Source: Ophioderma brevispina (taxonomy: Eukaryota; Echinodermata; Ophiuroidea; Amphilepidida; Ophiodermatidae). Taken from it: a stretch of DNA of 64,000 nt. The stretch lies in contig JAMKCH010010190.1 of assembly GCA_023653785.1 (NCBI GenBank), positions 42,596 through 106,595 of the forward strand. Reading direction: 5' to 3'. The position numbers and the translations under genes were made by a program. The notes below the pieces were generated by a model. The model worked only from the letters and a program-made list of their open reading frames with translations, was not told where the DNA came from and searched no databases. Positions 1 through 11,429 of the stretch are shown here, in pieces. The stretch's first letter is position 1, and every line of letters starts with the position of its first letter.

Positions 1-472
1 CACTTTTCATAATTCTGAGAAAAATCACGTTTTTTTTCAAATAATCACAATTGCACTTATTCAATTCATATAATTTTGTTGTCAAGAAAGATCCCAACAG
101 TGGAAGCCGAACACGCATTACTTACTCTCTGATTTTTTACAGGGTTTTTATTGTATTTCATTATTTTCTGTGTGATGTGGATTTAGGGTGCTTATCGGGA
201 AACATATTTGTAGACCAAATTTGGCAACCTACTTTGCCATTTAACTACATATTAAAAAGAAAAAAAGATTCAAGTAAATGGAATCGCAAGGGGTTTGATA
301 GAAAATTGAAACCGCATCGATTACTTATAAAATATTGATGAATACCAAATGTGTGTATTTTTAGCACAACCACTGAGTTTATGTCTGAAGTATTTCAACA
401 CAGTATCGCTGTCAAATTCCTTTTGGAGGTTAATCACGTGACCACGGGAGCAAAAAAAGGATATAAAACAAA
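1..472. other. No recognisable feature
   Basis: AT-rich sequence. A 95-codon open frame at 51-338 has no domain, signal peptide or codon pattern that I recognise, so I treat it as chance. Confidence 0.6.
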
Positions 473-784
473 GTGGCGGCGCCCGACCTCTTTTTCTGGT
501 GGGGTGGGCAAACGGGGGGAAAATTGAAATTTTGGGGTGGCAAAAGTGTGAAATTATGGGGGGGGGGGCAAAATATCAAAATTTTGAAAGATCTATCAAT
601 TGGCCCAGAAGCGCTGATTTTCCCCACCCCCCAACATTGTGATTTTGTCCCAAATCGCTGATTTTGAGAAAATCCTCATTTTCTTTCGGCCGGGGGTGGG
701 GGGGCAAACTGGGGGGGGCAAACTGGGGGGGGGCAAGAAAAATGTTAGGGGCCAAATGCCCCCTTGCCCCCGTGGCGCCGCCAC
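473..784. mobile_element. G-rich element with GGCGCC terminal inverted repeats
   Basis: The ends are short inverted repeats: GTGGCGGCGCC at 473-483 and GGCGCCGCCAC at 774-784. The interior is strongly G-skewed on the plus strand, with repeated GGGGGG-plus tracts separated by GCAAA-type spacers, for example around 560-570 and 700-735. Related sequence occurs at about 27420-27595 and 31985-32185 in the same orientation, each ending in a GGCGCC-like motif, so this is a dispersed family. There is no coding capacity; the short frames on both strands are G/C-tract translations. It is most like a non-autonomous DNA transposon. The target duplication is unclear. Confidence 0.6.
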
Positions 785-3700
785 GTTATAAAAAATATTT
801 AAGTTCTCAGTTTTCAGTACCATTTTAAAACTACGATGGTGATCCATCCATTAGACAATAATGATCAGACATAAAGTAGAATGAGTTACATTTAAGAACC
901 TTTTCATTAAGAATGATTCAATTTATTGTGCTAGTTTTTCTAAAGCCAAAACAAACACAAGATCGTTATATTTTTGAAGCGTTTAATGTAAGCGACACTA
1001 TTTTATAAACCTCTAACTAACGTCATAGCTCGCTGAAAAGTCTAGACACAGCACTCTCATAATTGTTTTCGTTATGGATATTCTAAATTTTAAAACTTCC
1101 TGTTGTAAATGTCTCATATTTTATATTATGGTTCATGTTACAGCCTACTATGCAGGCCGCAAACACGTCTATAATGAGACACAAAGAGCAAAGTTACATC
1201 AATCTCGTACGAAATTACTGATGCATACCACTTGCTCTACAACCTCGAATCGCGCTAAGTTTGTCAAACTTTATGAAGGAAGTAAAGTTGAAGATAACAA
1301 AGCATAAGTTTGTGAAACAGTTTTGAATTGTGGTGCTCTTGTCCATATCATTCTCTTTTCAATGCCCTCATATGTATTTCAGCAAGATCAAAAGTCCAAC
1401 CTTTTACAGATATAAAATGAATCTCTGTTCTACATATGCTAAGAAGACACTGTTACCGTACCGTACATGAGCTCAGTGATGCAAATTGCCACAGAGCATT
1501 GTTATTATATTGTAATTCCCTTCCATTGTTCAACATGAAGGACTTGAAGTACTAGCTGTGGCCCATTCAAAACCAGTACCCGTTGCAACACACAGACGAG
1601 ATCCATTTGTGTGTCCAAGAACCAAGAATGGTCTTCTTATCAGGTAAAAGCAACTCATAAAAATGCCGGGTCCAGTCTATATAGCAAGTACAATGTTGAT
1701 TGTTAAATTAACATAACACAAATAATACGTCCCCTCCTCCAAACAAACTTTCCAAATTTCTTATGTAGGAAGTTTGCCAAAGTCCTGACTTGTAAGCAAT
1801 ATTATTTGTATGGTTGTTATAGTAGATTTCAAATTAAGTGAGACTTCTTGCGTATTTCGATGAGGGGTGATATTGATACGGGGTTCAATCCTCGGACATG
1901 TGGAAACTAGGCCTCAGTGTTGCCATTGCAAAACATATTACATGGTGCAAAGTTACTGTACAGTATCGGCTTGCTGGAGACGGATGTATTCAGATCTACA
2001 ATGGCCTGTTAATGATAGGAGGACTTATGCCCTGGTTGGCTTTGCGCTAATCTCTATTAAAATACAATGTTGGCCAACCTTAGTTGTGTTATGTGTGCAT
2101 TGATATAAGAATGCGTTATTTCTCGAATGCTGTGATAAAGATTGATATTTTGCAATGTCAAATGTAAGCTACGTTAAAATAACAACGTTTAATGAACTAA
2201 TTGCTGGTGTTTTCATGCTTATACTTCATCTATTATTTGCAGTGAAGAGAGGAATGCTCGGTATTTTCAACATACATCCCAGAAAACGTGTAATGATGCA
2301 ATGGTATGCATGATTCTTTCATGCCGTAACTGATGAATCTGAAATTTTATCCCAATGTGACCGTGAACCTGTTTTGCCTCATAAAGTCTTGAAATATAAC
2401 CCTCTCAGATATATCTTTATGAAATCCTTGAAAGGTACCAAATGTGAGTGGTATATTTTAAAACACATTGTTAGGCTTTTATATTTTGATCCCTGAAGAA
2501 AAATCTTGGTTGCAAGTTTGTATATGAAATTTCCACAAAAACACAGTCCCACTTCTAATCGTACCGATTTTGTTGATGCAGTCATTTGAATTACTTAGTT
2601 TAGATTTTCTACAAGTCTTTCAGCCAGGTAACGAATTTGTGTTTATCCCTGTAATTCAATGCAATAATATGGGATTTCGACATTTTGTAGACTTTTTCAC
2701 TGTCCGTACTTGCAAACCAGAGGGTGTATTGAGTAAATCCATCTGCACCAGTTTTTGGAAATTTCACCTTAATAAGGGTCCATGCGAGCCACAAAGCAAA
2801 TTCTGCATACATGAAAAACCCTGAGCTACGCGGCATTTTACCACGAAGGTAGTAAATTTTGGCCAAGTGATGAACTGTTTGCTGTCGTAAACATTTGGTC
2901 GTGCTTTTTTGTTGGAGGGCCTAGGTATAGCATGTGTTTAAGACAGAACAGTATAGGCACACCGCAGGGTTATTATGAAGATTGGTTGAAAAAACTAATT
3001 TTAACGTGCCAGTATAGGATTGGCAAGCAATATTTGCTCGACCAGATCACCGCTTTCAGTGATTTGAAAAGCCCGCTGTACGTTAAATCCAGAAATAGAT
3101 ATGAAAATACGAATGTCCACCGTGTAAAATTTCAAATTATGTTGAATCTAAGATCCCGGAAAAATTTACGCTCATAAACCATCTATTATACACAGTACTG
3201 GCAGATATCGATGCTAACAGTAATAAATATACATGGGGGAAGCATGGTCATAAAAACTAATTATTCCAACAGTCTCGCTCTAAAATCTCGCTTGCTTCTT
3301 TTTAATTTAGAAAAAGTATAAAGCTTTTAAAAGTTACAAACGTAAGTCGACACAACAAGCAATTGCTTTATAAGACCATTTTAACTTTATCGATGCGTAA
3401 GATACCACCATATGTAGCCTTATTGATCTGTCCGATTATTACGCGGTTTTAAACCACGTCCCATTGTATGAGAGCAAAAAACTGATACACGATAATGACA
3501 TGTTAACTTTAAGTAGTTCCAATGCGGATGCGTCTGAATTGGTATATTTATTTTTGCTTCAAAAAAGTATTTCCCTTCTTATTAAAATTGTTAGTGTTTG
3601 TTTATTCGCTCTTCAACAAACTGGAAACTTTCCATTGGGGGCTAAGCTGGTCAAATAACCCAATTAATAATCTGAACATCAAAAGTTAAGTCAACATAAG

Positions 3701-3949
3701 ACCAAACAAACATGATGTCGATGGTCACACATTTCTAAGCTTTTTTGGATAGCGATGGTTAGCAAGCACGTAGACAATTCAGGAAATATATTATTATGCT
3801 CTCAGTATAGGACGTTCTTCTTTTTCTTCATCTTATTCCACTTCTACAAGCAAATAAAATCAATAACTCGTACAAATGACGAACTTGAAAGCGATCTAAT
3901 AAACCCCAAATATGCGGAATAATAATAATAAAACTGTGGGAAAATAATT
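785..3949. other. 3.2 kb without recognised features
   Basis: AT-rich, with scattered open frames of 60-85 codons on both strands. None shows a recognisable domain or an adjoining exon-like frame. The overlapping frames at 2570-2866 were read on both strands and match nothing I know. A short (AAT)n run lies at about 3920-3931. No repeat shared with the rest of the window was noticed. Confidence 0.5.
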
Positions 3950-3977
3950 CATCACCAATATTAGCATATTGGTGATG
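3950..3977. repeat. Perfect 12-bp stem hairpin
   Basis: The arms CATCACCAATAT (3950-3961) and ATATTGGTGATG (3966-3977) are exact reverse complements around the 4-base loop TAGC. No T-run or coding context suggests a terminator. It may be the relic of a small foldback element. Confidence 0.75.
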
Positions 3978-4062
3978 TATTAATATGGAAGATATCTACC
4001 TGTAGAATGAGGCTGCCGAATTCAGAAGCCGAGTTTGATACTGACGCGACCAGTCGAATATA

Positions 4063-4632
4063 CACCTGGCACAAAAAGTATCTCGGCATGTTTTTCGATC
4101 AGTATTGTGCCAAAGTCCGACCATTTTGAACGTTTTCGAAATATACATTTTATTGTCTAGATCTTGCTCTTTCATTTAATACCTAGCTTGTAAGAAAGCG
4201 TGCAGAAATGGCTGAGATAGAACGCCCGAAAGACGCAAACCTTCAAAACCAAAAGTTGCAGTTTTTGGATTTTTCAATGGGCATTGCAGTGTACTGGGAC
4301 ACGAACACGCGGACCACAATCAATATTGCAAGTAGGCTTTCTCGCTCATTCAGTCGGAAAACCTCTTTATGTAAAATCAATACACATGTATTATTGCGTT
4401 GCACCACACAGTGACCATTGAAAAATCCAAAAACTGCAACTTTTGGTTTGGGGGGTTTGCGTCTTTCGGACACTCATTCTCAGCCATTTTTGCACGCTTT
4501 TTCACAAGCGAGGTGTTAAATGAAAGATCAAGACATAGGCAACAAAATGCATATTTCGAAAACTTTCAAAATGGTCTGACTTTGGCACAATGCTGATCGA
4601 CAAACATGCCGAGATACTTTTTGTGCCAGGTG
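4063..4632. mobile_element. MITE, about 570 bp, long TIRs, TA target duplication
   Basis: Two long arms in opposite orientation bound the element: about 4063-4300 and about 4396-4632. The outer ends are CACCTGGCACAAAAAGTA and its reverse complement, flanked on both sides by TA (4061-4062 and 4633-4634). Arm similarity continues for about 230 bp with scattered mismatches, leaving only about 95 bp of unique centre. The TA duplication and lack of coding potential fit a non-autonomous Tc1/mariner-type MITE. The open frames at 4208-4414, 4243-4473 and 4399-4596 are shadows of the arms, which is why two of them encode nearly the same peptide on opposite strands. Confidence 0.85.
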
Positions 4633-4849
4633 TATTACCCATAATAGTTTCCCAATTATCGCATGGGTCAATGAGGCAATTGAGACAAACACGATGGCTA
4701 CAGCGAAGCTCGAACTTACAACTTCAGTGGTCTAATGATCATGAGTTCTACGCTTCAGAATTAGTAACTCAAAACTAAACATATTTTCAGCAAATCTGTG
4801 ACAAAATTTTAAAGAAGATGATTTCAACTGATTTTGGTAGGCAAAGGTG

Positions 4850-5425
4850 TCAACATTTACCAATAAAAAGTGAGTTATCGTAGGGGGTGGGGAAATTGGT
4901 TTTTTTGGGAGTCAAAGGTCAATAACAGGGGTCAAATTTTGAAATTGATCCAATCATGTTGAAAAGTATACCAAGTTAATAGTTTAATCATAAGGATTGC
5001 AAAAAGGTATAGTTTGTACTATCTGCGGCCAAAAAGTTTTGGAGTTATAGGCTAAAAACAGCAAAATCAATAAAAAGGGTAATTTTCAGTTGTACAGGGG
5101 TCAAATTTTAAAATTACACCGATTTGGATAAACAATGGTGCAAATTATTGATGGAGCTCATAGGATTAAAATAAGGAATAGTCTGGACTGTCTTAAATGC
5201 TTAGTTCCCAATGTAGGGGGCACCAAAGGTCAACATCCATTGCATTCAATGGGGCTTGACCTTGTTTCCCCCCCCCTACTTCGGTAAGTAAGCATTTAAG
5301 ACACTCAAAACTATTCCTTATTTTTATCCTATGAGCTCCATCTATAATGTGCACCGTTTTTTATCCAAATCGGAGTAATTTTAAAATTTGACCCCTGTAC
5401 AACTGAAAATTCCCCTTTTTTATGG
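4850..5425. mobile_element. Foldback-type dispersed repeat
   Basis: From about 5072 to 5421 the sequence folds back on itself: GGTAATTTTCAGTTGTAC near 5078 is matched in reverse complement near 5397-5415, with arms of about 165 bp meeting near 5240. The left arm continues upstream to about 4850 with GGGGTCAAATTTT-type text. The same family recurs at about 26580-26990 and about 30940-31480, which lack the right arm. No protein is encoded. It contains many GTCAAAGGTCA-like strings. I read it as a non-autonomous element or a composite of two opposed copies. Confidence 0.7.
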
Positions 5426-5426
5426 T

Positions 5427-5745
5427 CCTCCTCTTTCCTCTTTCATTGATACCAAAATGAGTACCAACATGCCTAGAAATGCGTCAGAATGACGTCATAA
5501 AGTTCGGAGGTCAGCAAATTCATTTTTTTACCACAATAGGAATTTCCGATTTCATGTGTTTTTTTTCTAATTGATGGGAAATGACTAGTTTTATATATTC
5601 AGAGCATTTTAGTGCTATAATAATGTGTTTGAGTCAGTAAAATATCCAGTTGCTCAAACATTCCTCAGCTTATAACGTCATAGTGACGTCATAATAGAGA
5701 TGTTGGTACTTATTTTGATTCTAATCGAAAGAACAAACTCTGAGC
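5427..5745. repeat. Inverted-repeat element, ~80-bp arms
   Basis: The left arm (about 5427-5511) contains ATGAGTACCAACAT and a TGACGTCAT block. The right arm (about 5665-5740) carries the same blocks in reverse complement (GTGACGTCAT then ATGTTGGTACTTAT). The arms are separated by about 155 bp of AT-rich sequence. It lies directly beside the preceding foldback and could be a separate small transposon. TGACGTCA is also the consensus CRE site, but here it is part of the arms. Confidence 0.55.
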
Positions 5746-5799
5746 TATCCTGTGGTACCAAATTTATAGGAATCGGGCGTTCAGTAACAAAAATCACGG

Positions 5800-5818
5800 G
5801 GGTGGTAACCACCCCCTT
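5800..5818. repeat. GGGGGTGGT / ACCACCCCC hairpin
   Basis: A 9-bp perfect stem with a single central A. A similar ...GCCACCCCCC... context with a following CGAGGGTT string occurs at about 38205-38235, so it is probably part of a dispersed repeat. Confidence 0.5.
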
Positions 5819-5959
5819 CGGGAGTTTTGTTACAAAAAATGGCTCAGGTTGACGAGGGTTAAACAAATGTTGTTTCTGTTGCGTAGCCCACACTATTTTC
5901 GTACTGAATTTTATATAAACTTGCAATTTTCGGATTGTGATGTCATTAATCCCGGGGGT

Positions 5960-6688
5960 TCATTGTCCAAGACCATTGAAATAAAATACACAAATACCTG
6001 GTGCCCGTTTCAACATAGCAAATGCCTTTGTACTGCACATCTTATCAATAGGTGAATGACCCTACCACGAGATAAATCAATACTAATATCGGTACATTAT
6101 CAATCTTACGAACATAGTACGTTGAATTTTGTAGTGTATAAACGAGAATCTGAGACAATACGGAATTATTGCGTTACATCTCAATAGCGACACTGAAATA
6201 ATAGACATGCTCTTCGGGTGTTATATAACTAACATCTGATATGCTTCTGGAATGATCAAAGGTTGTTATAGCGTGCTATAGTATTTCACATTGATCCGGA
6301 GTTCAGAGATCATAGAATATTTCCGCTACACAGTATTATTATAGTCCAATCGTATTTTGTTTTGTCAACTTTATCTCAAAAAGTGACCCCTAACATTTTA
6401 TCTATCTAGCTTATAGCTTACGAAACATGGTTCTTGTAAAACTATATGTTGATAGTGATTAAAAAGCAACAACATAAAAGTCGTGTGTCTTGAACAAAAT
6501 CTTTGTCAAATCCTTGAGTGAATGTTACGCATGGGTAAAAAAATATAGACTCGCCTTTGGGTAAAAAAAACCCTCAGTTATTCAAAGCTGATCTCAGTAA
6601 ATGGGGTTATTTGGTTGACCTCTTTTTAACACAACATCTTTACAGTGTATGGGTTTAGATATTACCTCTCGAAAATGGGAATAGTAAT
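5960..6688 (+). repeat. Dispersed repeat family, copy 1
   Basis: First of five same-strand copies of a repeat marked by the ordered blocks AAATGCCTTT, (TG)TATAAATCAA or its variant, a GAGAGTAAC-like block (degenerate here), GATATNNGTACATTA, TAGTGTATAAACGAGAATC and ATTGCGTTACATCTC. Copies 3-5 are diverged; copy 2 is about 99% identical to this one. The 3' end reads ATTACCTCTCGAAAA, and the reverse complement of that motif occurs near the start of copies 4 and 5, which hints at terminal inverted repeats. No coding frame persists across copies. The function is unknown: a MITE, or a decayed promoter or exon unit of a tandem family. Confidence 0.65.
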
Positions 6689-6846
6689 AAAAAAAAAAAA
6701 AAAAAAAAAAATGTAAGCCCGGCTACCCGGGATTTCGTGCTACTTTAGCGGGGACAAAGGCGGGGGTGTCACGACAGCAAAATGTACATTCCCGGCTAAG
6801 TCCCCGCTAGTCCCGGGACCCCCAGGGCCGGGATTGAAATTGACAA
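6689..6846. mobile_element. A-run plus GC-rich foldback between two duplicate copies
   Basis: A 23-base A run is followed by about 135 bp that is far more GC-rich than its surroundings. The insert folds: TAGCGGGGAC near 6747 pairs with GTCCCCGCTA near 6801, and CCCGGCTACCCGGG near the start has partial counterparts in TCCCGGGACCCCC and GGCCGGG near the end. It separates two almost identical copies of the flanking repeat. It may be a small insertion element, or a junction from local misassembly at the homopolymer. Confidence 0.5.
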
Positions 6847-7498
6847 GTGCATTATCAATAGGTGAATGACCCTACCACGAGATAAATCAATACTAATATC
6901 GGTACATTATCAATCTTACGAACATAGTACGCTGAATTTTGTAGTGTATAAACGAGAATCTGAGACAATACGGAATTATTGCGTTACATCTCAATAGCGA
7001 CACTGCAATAATAGACATGCTCTTCGGGTGTTATATAACTAACATCTGATATGCTTCTGGAATGATCAAAGGTTGTTATAGCGTGCTATAGTATTTCACA
7101 TTGATCCGGAGTTCAGAGATCATAGAATATTTCCGCTACACAGTATTATTATAGTCCAATCGTATTTTGTTTTGTCAACTTTATCTCAAAAAGTGACCCC
7201 TAACATTTTATCTATCTAGCTTATAGCTTACGAAACATGGTTCTTGTAAAACTATATGTTGATAGTGATTAAAAAGCAACAACATAAAAGTCGTGTGACC
7301 TTGAACAAAATCTTTGTCAAATCCTTGAGTGAATGTTACGCATGGGTAAAAAAATATAGACTCGCCTTTGGGTAAAAAAACCCTCAGTTATTCAAAGCTG
7401 ATCTCAGTAAATGGGGTTATTTGGTTGACCTCTTTTTAACACAACATCTTTACAGTGTATGGGTTTAGATATTACCTCTCGAAAATGGGAATAGTAAT
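6847..7498 (+). repeat. Dispersed repeat family, copy 2 (recent duplicate of copy 1)
   Basis: Nearly identical to about 6031-6688. I saw only a handful of differences: GTTGAAT/GCTGAAT, ACTGAAAT/ACTGCAAT, GTGTCTTG/GTGACCTTG, and one base in an A run. Both copies end at the same GGGAATAGTAAT string. The upstream blocks present in copy 1 before 6031 are missing here. Such high identity beside three far more diverged copies means a very recent local duplication or an assembly duplication. Confidence 0.85.
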
Positions 7499-9064
7499 AT
7501 GCAAAAGTAGTTAGTCTGAAGTTATTACTGTCTCAACGCAAATCATAGTGATAACAAGGCTTTTGTTTATGAAAAGAATGAAAATTAAATAAATAAATAA
7601 AAAAAAAAAAGAATCCCGCATTGTATTTCAATCTTTCGAAACTTAGAGACCAATTTTCGTGTAAATAATCTTTGGAGATTTGCCATATCCCAATAGCCTT
7701 AATAACAAACAGGATTGAGGTATATATACAGTAAGTAACTATAAATCAATAGAGAATATTGTTTGTTTCAAATTAAGTTGAAACCTGCTTCAAATGTGGG
7801 GTGGGACATAGTGAAACGCATTAAAATATAATACCAATCGGCGTTCAAGCAAGTCTTTCAAACCTTCCAATATACCTTCTGTTTTACTTATAGGCAGTAG
7901 AATTTGAAGCGTTATACCATTCTGGCTGTCTTTATTCAAGGGCATTTTAAAGCATTCATGGAGTTATAGGAGAAGTGAAGTATTTTTAATAATACCGTTA
8001 ATGTTAATATTTTTTCTTAAAATGAGCTGACAAAATGAATGGACATTACATATGTTTGAAACAAAGAAGCTCAATTTATGACATGACACACCGGGTTACC
8101 GATTATTTTATTCTTGAAAAAAAAAACAGATATTCAAGGTGTGTGAAAAGAAAATGGTCTCGAATACAGTGCAATTACGGCACTTTTACTGCTTAGAGCA
8201 AAACAGCTGACCACGAAATAAACCTTTGCCGAAAATTGCGACGATTCTAACACCCTGTTTTTAATTTTATGAATATTTTAGAATATTTCAGGACCCCGTT
8301 GGCCACTCTCCGGATTCGGATACTTCATTTACCTCCAAAAAGAACGGCTCCTCAAGACAAAAAAGTCCCCATAAGGTTTCCGATCGCACACTCAAAGAAA
8401 GTATAAAATAAAATAGAAAATAAACTACATGCATCTAATAAAAAAATGAGTGCACCAGGAAGTTGGAACCCCAATATAGGCAAAATATAATTTGTATTCA
8501 TGATACATTTATTGTAGTTCAACAATAACTCCATATTGATAATGTGGTGTTAAAGACAAATCATGCCCGCAGGCCATTGGTTAACGCTTTATCCTATGGC
8601 ATGCTCATGGTTCATTCTAAACTAGAAAGCAATCTGCAGAGGAAGTGATTTTATTCACTAACGGATTGACGTGTTCTTTGGAATGTACAGGATCTAGATG
8701 GCTAGAAATATCTTAGACATGGCACCTTTTAACTAACCAGAATATGAAAACAACAATAAGATTTTATCACAGCAAATCCATGAAAGGATTCTTCTAGGAT
8801 ATACTCAAACACAAATCAAGCATACCAAAAGGATGACTAGAGTAGAACCTGTTTTACCAAAAGGTTTATTGAACCCATTCCAAAGTTCAAATATATTTTT
8901 CTATTCCATACGAAAGAGACACTTTATAAAACTAGCTTTTAGCCTAGGTGTAAGGTAGATTTTGTTCATACCACATACAGACGAAGAGAATTTCTAGCGT
9001 TTGTTATTTTTGCTGCACACAATTCTGCACTCAGATTGTGATCATTTCATAGGTTTGGTTTATT
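7499..9064. other. 1.6 kb without recognised features
   Basis: AT-rich. It contains a (AAAT)n/A-rich patch at about 7575-7610 and a 9-base A run near 8117. A 60-codon open frame at 8352-8534 has no recognisable content. Confidence 0.5.
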
Positions 9065-9479
9065 AACGTACAGTTCACTGTCCGGTATTAAAACTTCACA
9101 TAATTCTCGTGTCATTCAATTCTTCGAACCATTCAAAAGAAAGCCCTTGGCAAATACTTTGTGAATCTGTGAATAAATATTTTAGATGGTATAAATCAAC
9201 TGAATCTGCCCGAGAGTAACGTCCGATAATGTAATACCGATATCTATGTATCTTACGAATATTGCACTGAAATTTAGTAGTATATAAACGAGGCTCTGAT
9301 ATAAAACGGATATATGTTGCTGTCTCTATGACAACAGTAAAATTTATAATAGCATTTAAGGTATTGTATAACAAATGGCATGTTATGTGAATGATGAATG
9401 GGCGGCATGGCGTTCCACATTGATCCATGTTGATGTAGGGGTCAATATTTTTGTATAGACAACTTCTTCTTATCGTGTC
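9065..9479 (+). repeat. Dispersed repeat family, copy 3
   Basis: Aligns block by block with copies 1, 4 and 5: GTTCACTGTCC, CCATTCAAAAGAAA, TATAAATCAACTG, CCCGAGAGTAACG, ATACCGATATC, TTGCACTGAAATTTAGTAG and TATAAACGAGG. It runs into the retrotransposon remnant that starts at about 9480. A 128-codon open frame on the opposite strand (9096-9482) is a by-product; its equivalent is not open in the sister copies. Confidence 0.65.
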
Positions 9480-11400
9480 CAAACACAGTGATTCTCAAAA
9501 TGATCCAGCCAGAGATGGGTACAGCGTCTGGCTGATTCACTGAATTCCGCAAGGTCCTTGTTAACTTGTTTGTGCATTGTTGCTCCAACAGTGGGCAGAT
9601 CAAGTGATGTTCCATTGTCTGTGGTGCTGTTCCACAACCACAGGTAGCCCCACTTCTGCAAGGAAACCTTCGATCGACCAGTTCTGGTTCTCAATCTGTT
9701 GAGGCATCGCCATTCAGCCCATGAGGAGTCAGGTGGAAGATGCCAGGTGTAATTCCAATAGTTACCAATGTTACTTGGTTGATGGCAAGTCTTTCTTTCC
9801 ACAATGTGACTCTCTTATATTCCTTAGAGACTCATTCAAGAGGTTGGACTTGCTTGATAAACTCTCTCTGGATTTAAAGCGGTCGGCACTAGGTCTCTGT
9901 CCGGACATAGGGTGCTTCACATTAGATACTTGGCAGCTACGCTCTTGTATGCTCGCTACACTACGACGGATGTCTGGTGGAGCAATTCCTGCTAGGATGT
10001 ATAAGTTCTCCATTGGTGTTGCAGGGCGAATACGTCCTGTGATAGGCTGGCAGGAGGCACTTAATGCTCAATCAAGCTTCTTGGCATGGGTTGATCTTTC
10101 CCATACAGGGCAAGCATACTCTGCACATGAGTAGCACAGGGCAAGTGCCGTCGATCTTAGGGTATGTGGGCGAGCACCCCATCATGTGCCAGTGAGTTTG
10201 TTCAAGATGTTATTGCGTGAACATACTTTACTCCTCGTCTTCTTGATGTGGATCTTTTAAGAGAGAGTACGGTCCAAGGTAACTCCTAGGTAGACAGGGT
10301 TATCACAATGGTCCAGGGGTGTTCCAGACCAGGTTACTTTAAGCTAACGTTTGGCTTCACGGTTGCGTAGATGGAAAGCACACCCCTGTGTCTTGGAAGG
10401 ATTTGCACGTAGGTGGTTTTCCTTGTAGTAAGGAGTGGGTTCATCCAAAGATTTGGAGAGTCTCTCTTCAACATCTGTGAAGTCTGCAACTTGTGCCCTA
10501 ATTCCAAGATCGTCTGCATAGATAAATTGACAGGTTTCTGCACTCCTAGCAAGGTCGTTGGTTTAGAGGTTGAACAGGAGAGGTGCACGCACGCTCCCTT
10601 GTGGTAGTTTTTCAGCTGCTCAGTTGAGATATTGTCAAGGTCTACTGCTTTTCCTGGTTGAAGTTTAGTAATACCGGATTCCAATTCCTCCGGATTGAAA
10701 GGGCGAGTGAAACCAGGGTCGCCACTAAAACCTCTTACGGTCTAGTTTGATCTTATTGGGCTTCTTGCTGCACTTGCCATTTAAAAGCCATTGGTGGGCA
10801 ACTTGGTTGGGTGTGTGGGTTAAATTGGCTGCTGTAGAGGTTCTGTTGGATCCCCTCGAAGCTTTCGGATGGTAGACCATGCTCTCTTACTGCTATGGGT
10901 CATATCGGTAGATTCAATTAAAGTATGCCAGGTTTTGATCTTTTCCTGTGTGATCCTCTCCGAAACTTTCTCACCTTTAGCAGTTGTTTAGCTGAGGAAG
11001 GATCAGCTTCAAACATGGTAGTATACTCTTGATATTCTTCAGCACATTCCTTGGAAAAGCCTGGCTATATATTCCGTCCTACAGCCTCTGGGTATGATGG
11101 TATGATTCTCCGTGCAGTCTTGTTCACTAGTTGGGCAAATTTTGTCAAAGTTATGGGGTTTTGGAGCAATCTTCACGTTCTGGTCCAGGTCATCAGTGAA
11201 TCCTTGCCAGTCTGCTTTCCTATAGTTAAAGCGACGCTTAAAAGCCACTTTGTTTGGTCTTACTGCATCGTTGACTTGGATACCGATTGCTCGATGTTGA
11301 GTTAGTGGAACAGGATTCCAGAACAATCTTGCTACACAGGTTAGAGATGTTTTGCTAACAATAGCTAGATCAGGGTTGTAACCTCTCTTCAACGGGCACT
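9480..11400 (-). pseudogene. Decayed non-LTR retrotransposon pol (endonuclease end + RT)
   Basis: Read on the minus strand from about 11400 to 9480 this is a degenerate polyprotein in broken frames. About 11392-11039 gives the end of an endonuclease domain and linker (FWNPVPLTQHRAIGIQVN, FKRRFNYRKADWQGFTDDL). About 10684 starts the RT with PGKAVDLDNISTEQLKN. About 10525 has the catalytic FIYADDLGI motif. About 10013-9850 has NLYILAGIAPPDIRRSVAS, and the C-terminal tail RLRTRTGRS...LQKWGYLW lies near 9700. RT blocks between the PGKA motif and the LPQG-like motif are absent, so several hundred bases of the palm were deleted internally. Frameshifts and stops separate the other blocks. The text resembles Jockey/CR1-type pol-like proteins of marine invertebrates. 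The catalytic YADD survives, but the element cannot make an enzyme. The SINE just upstream is unrelated. Confidence 0.85.
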
Positions 11401-11429
11401 ATAAAATGATGGCGGCCACTGAATTACTC

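Noticed and set aside
473..784. Protein-coding reading of the Gly/Pro-rich frames at 430-847
   Set aside because: The frames follow G and C runs on both strands and are not maintained in the other two copies of the element.
2570..2866. Overlapping 84- and 85-codon frames on both strands as an exon
   Set aside because: Neither matches a known family and splice sites cannot be confirmed; without transcript data I could not choose a strand.
9096..9482. 128-codon minus-strand open frame
   Set aside because: It is antisense to copy 3 of a dispersed repeat, and the frame is not preserved in the other four copies.
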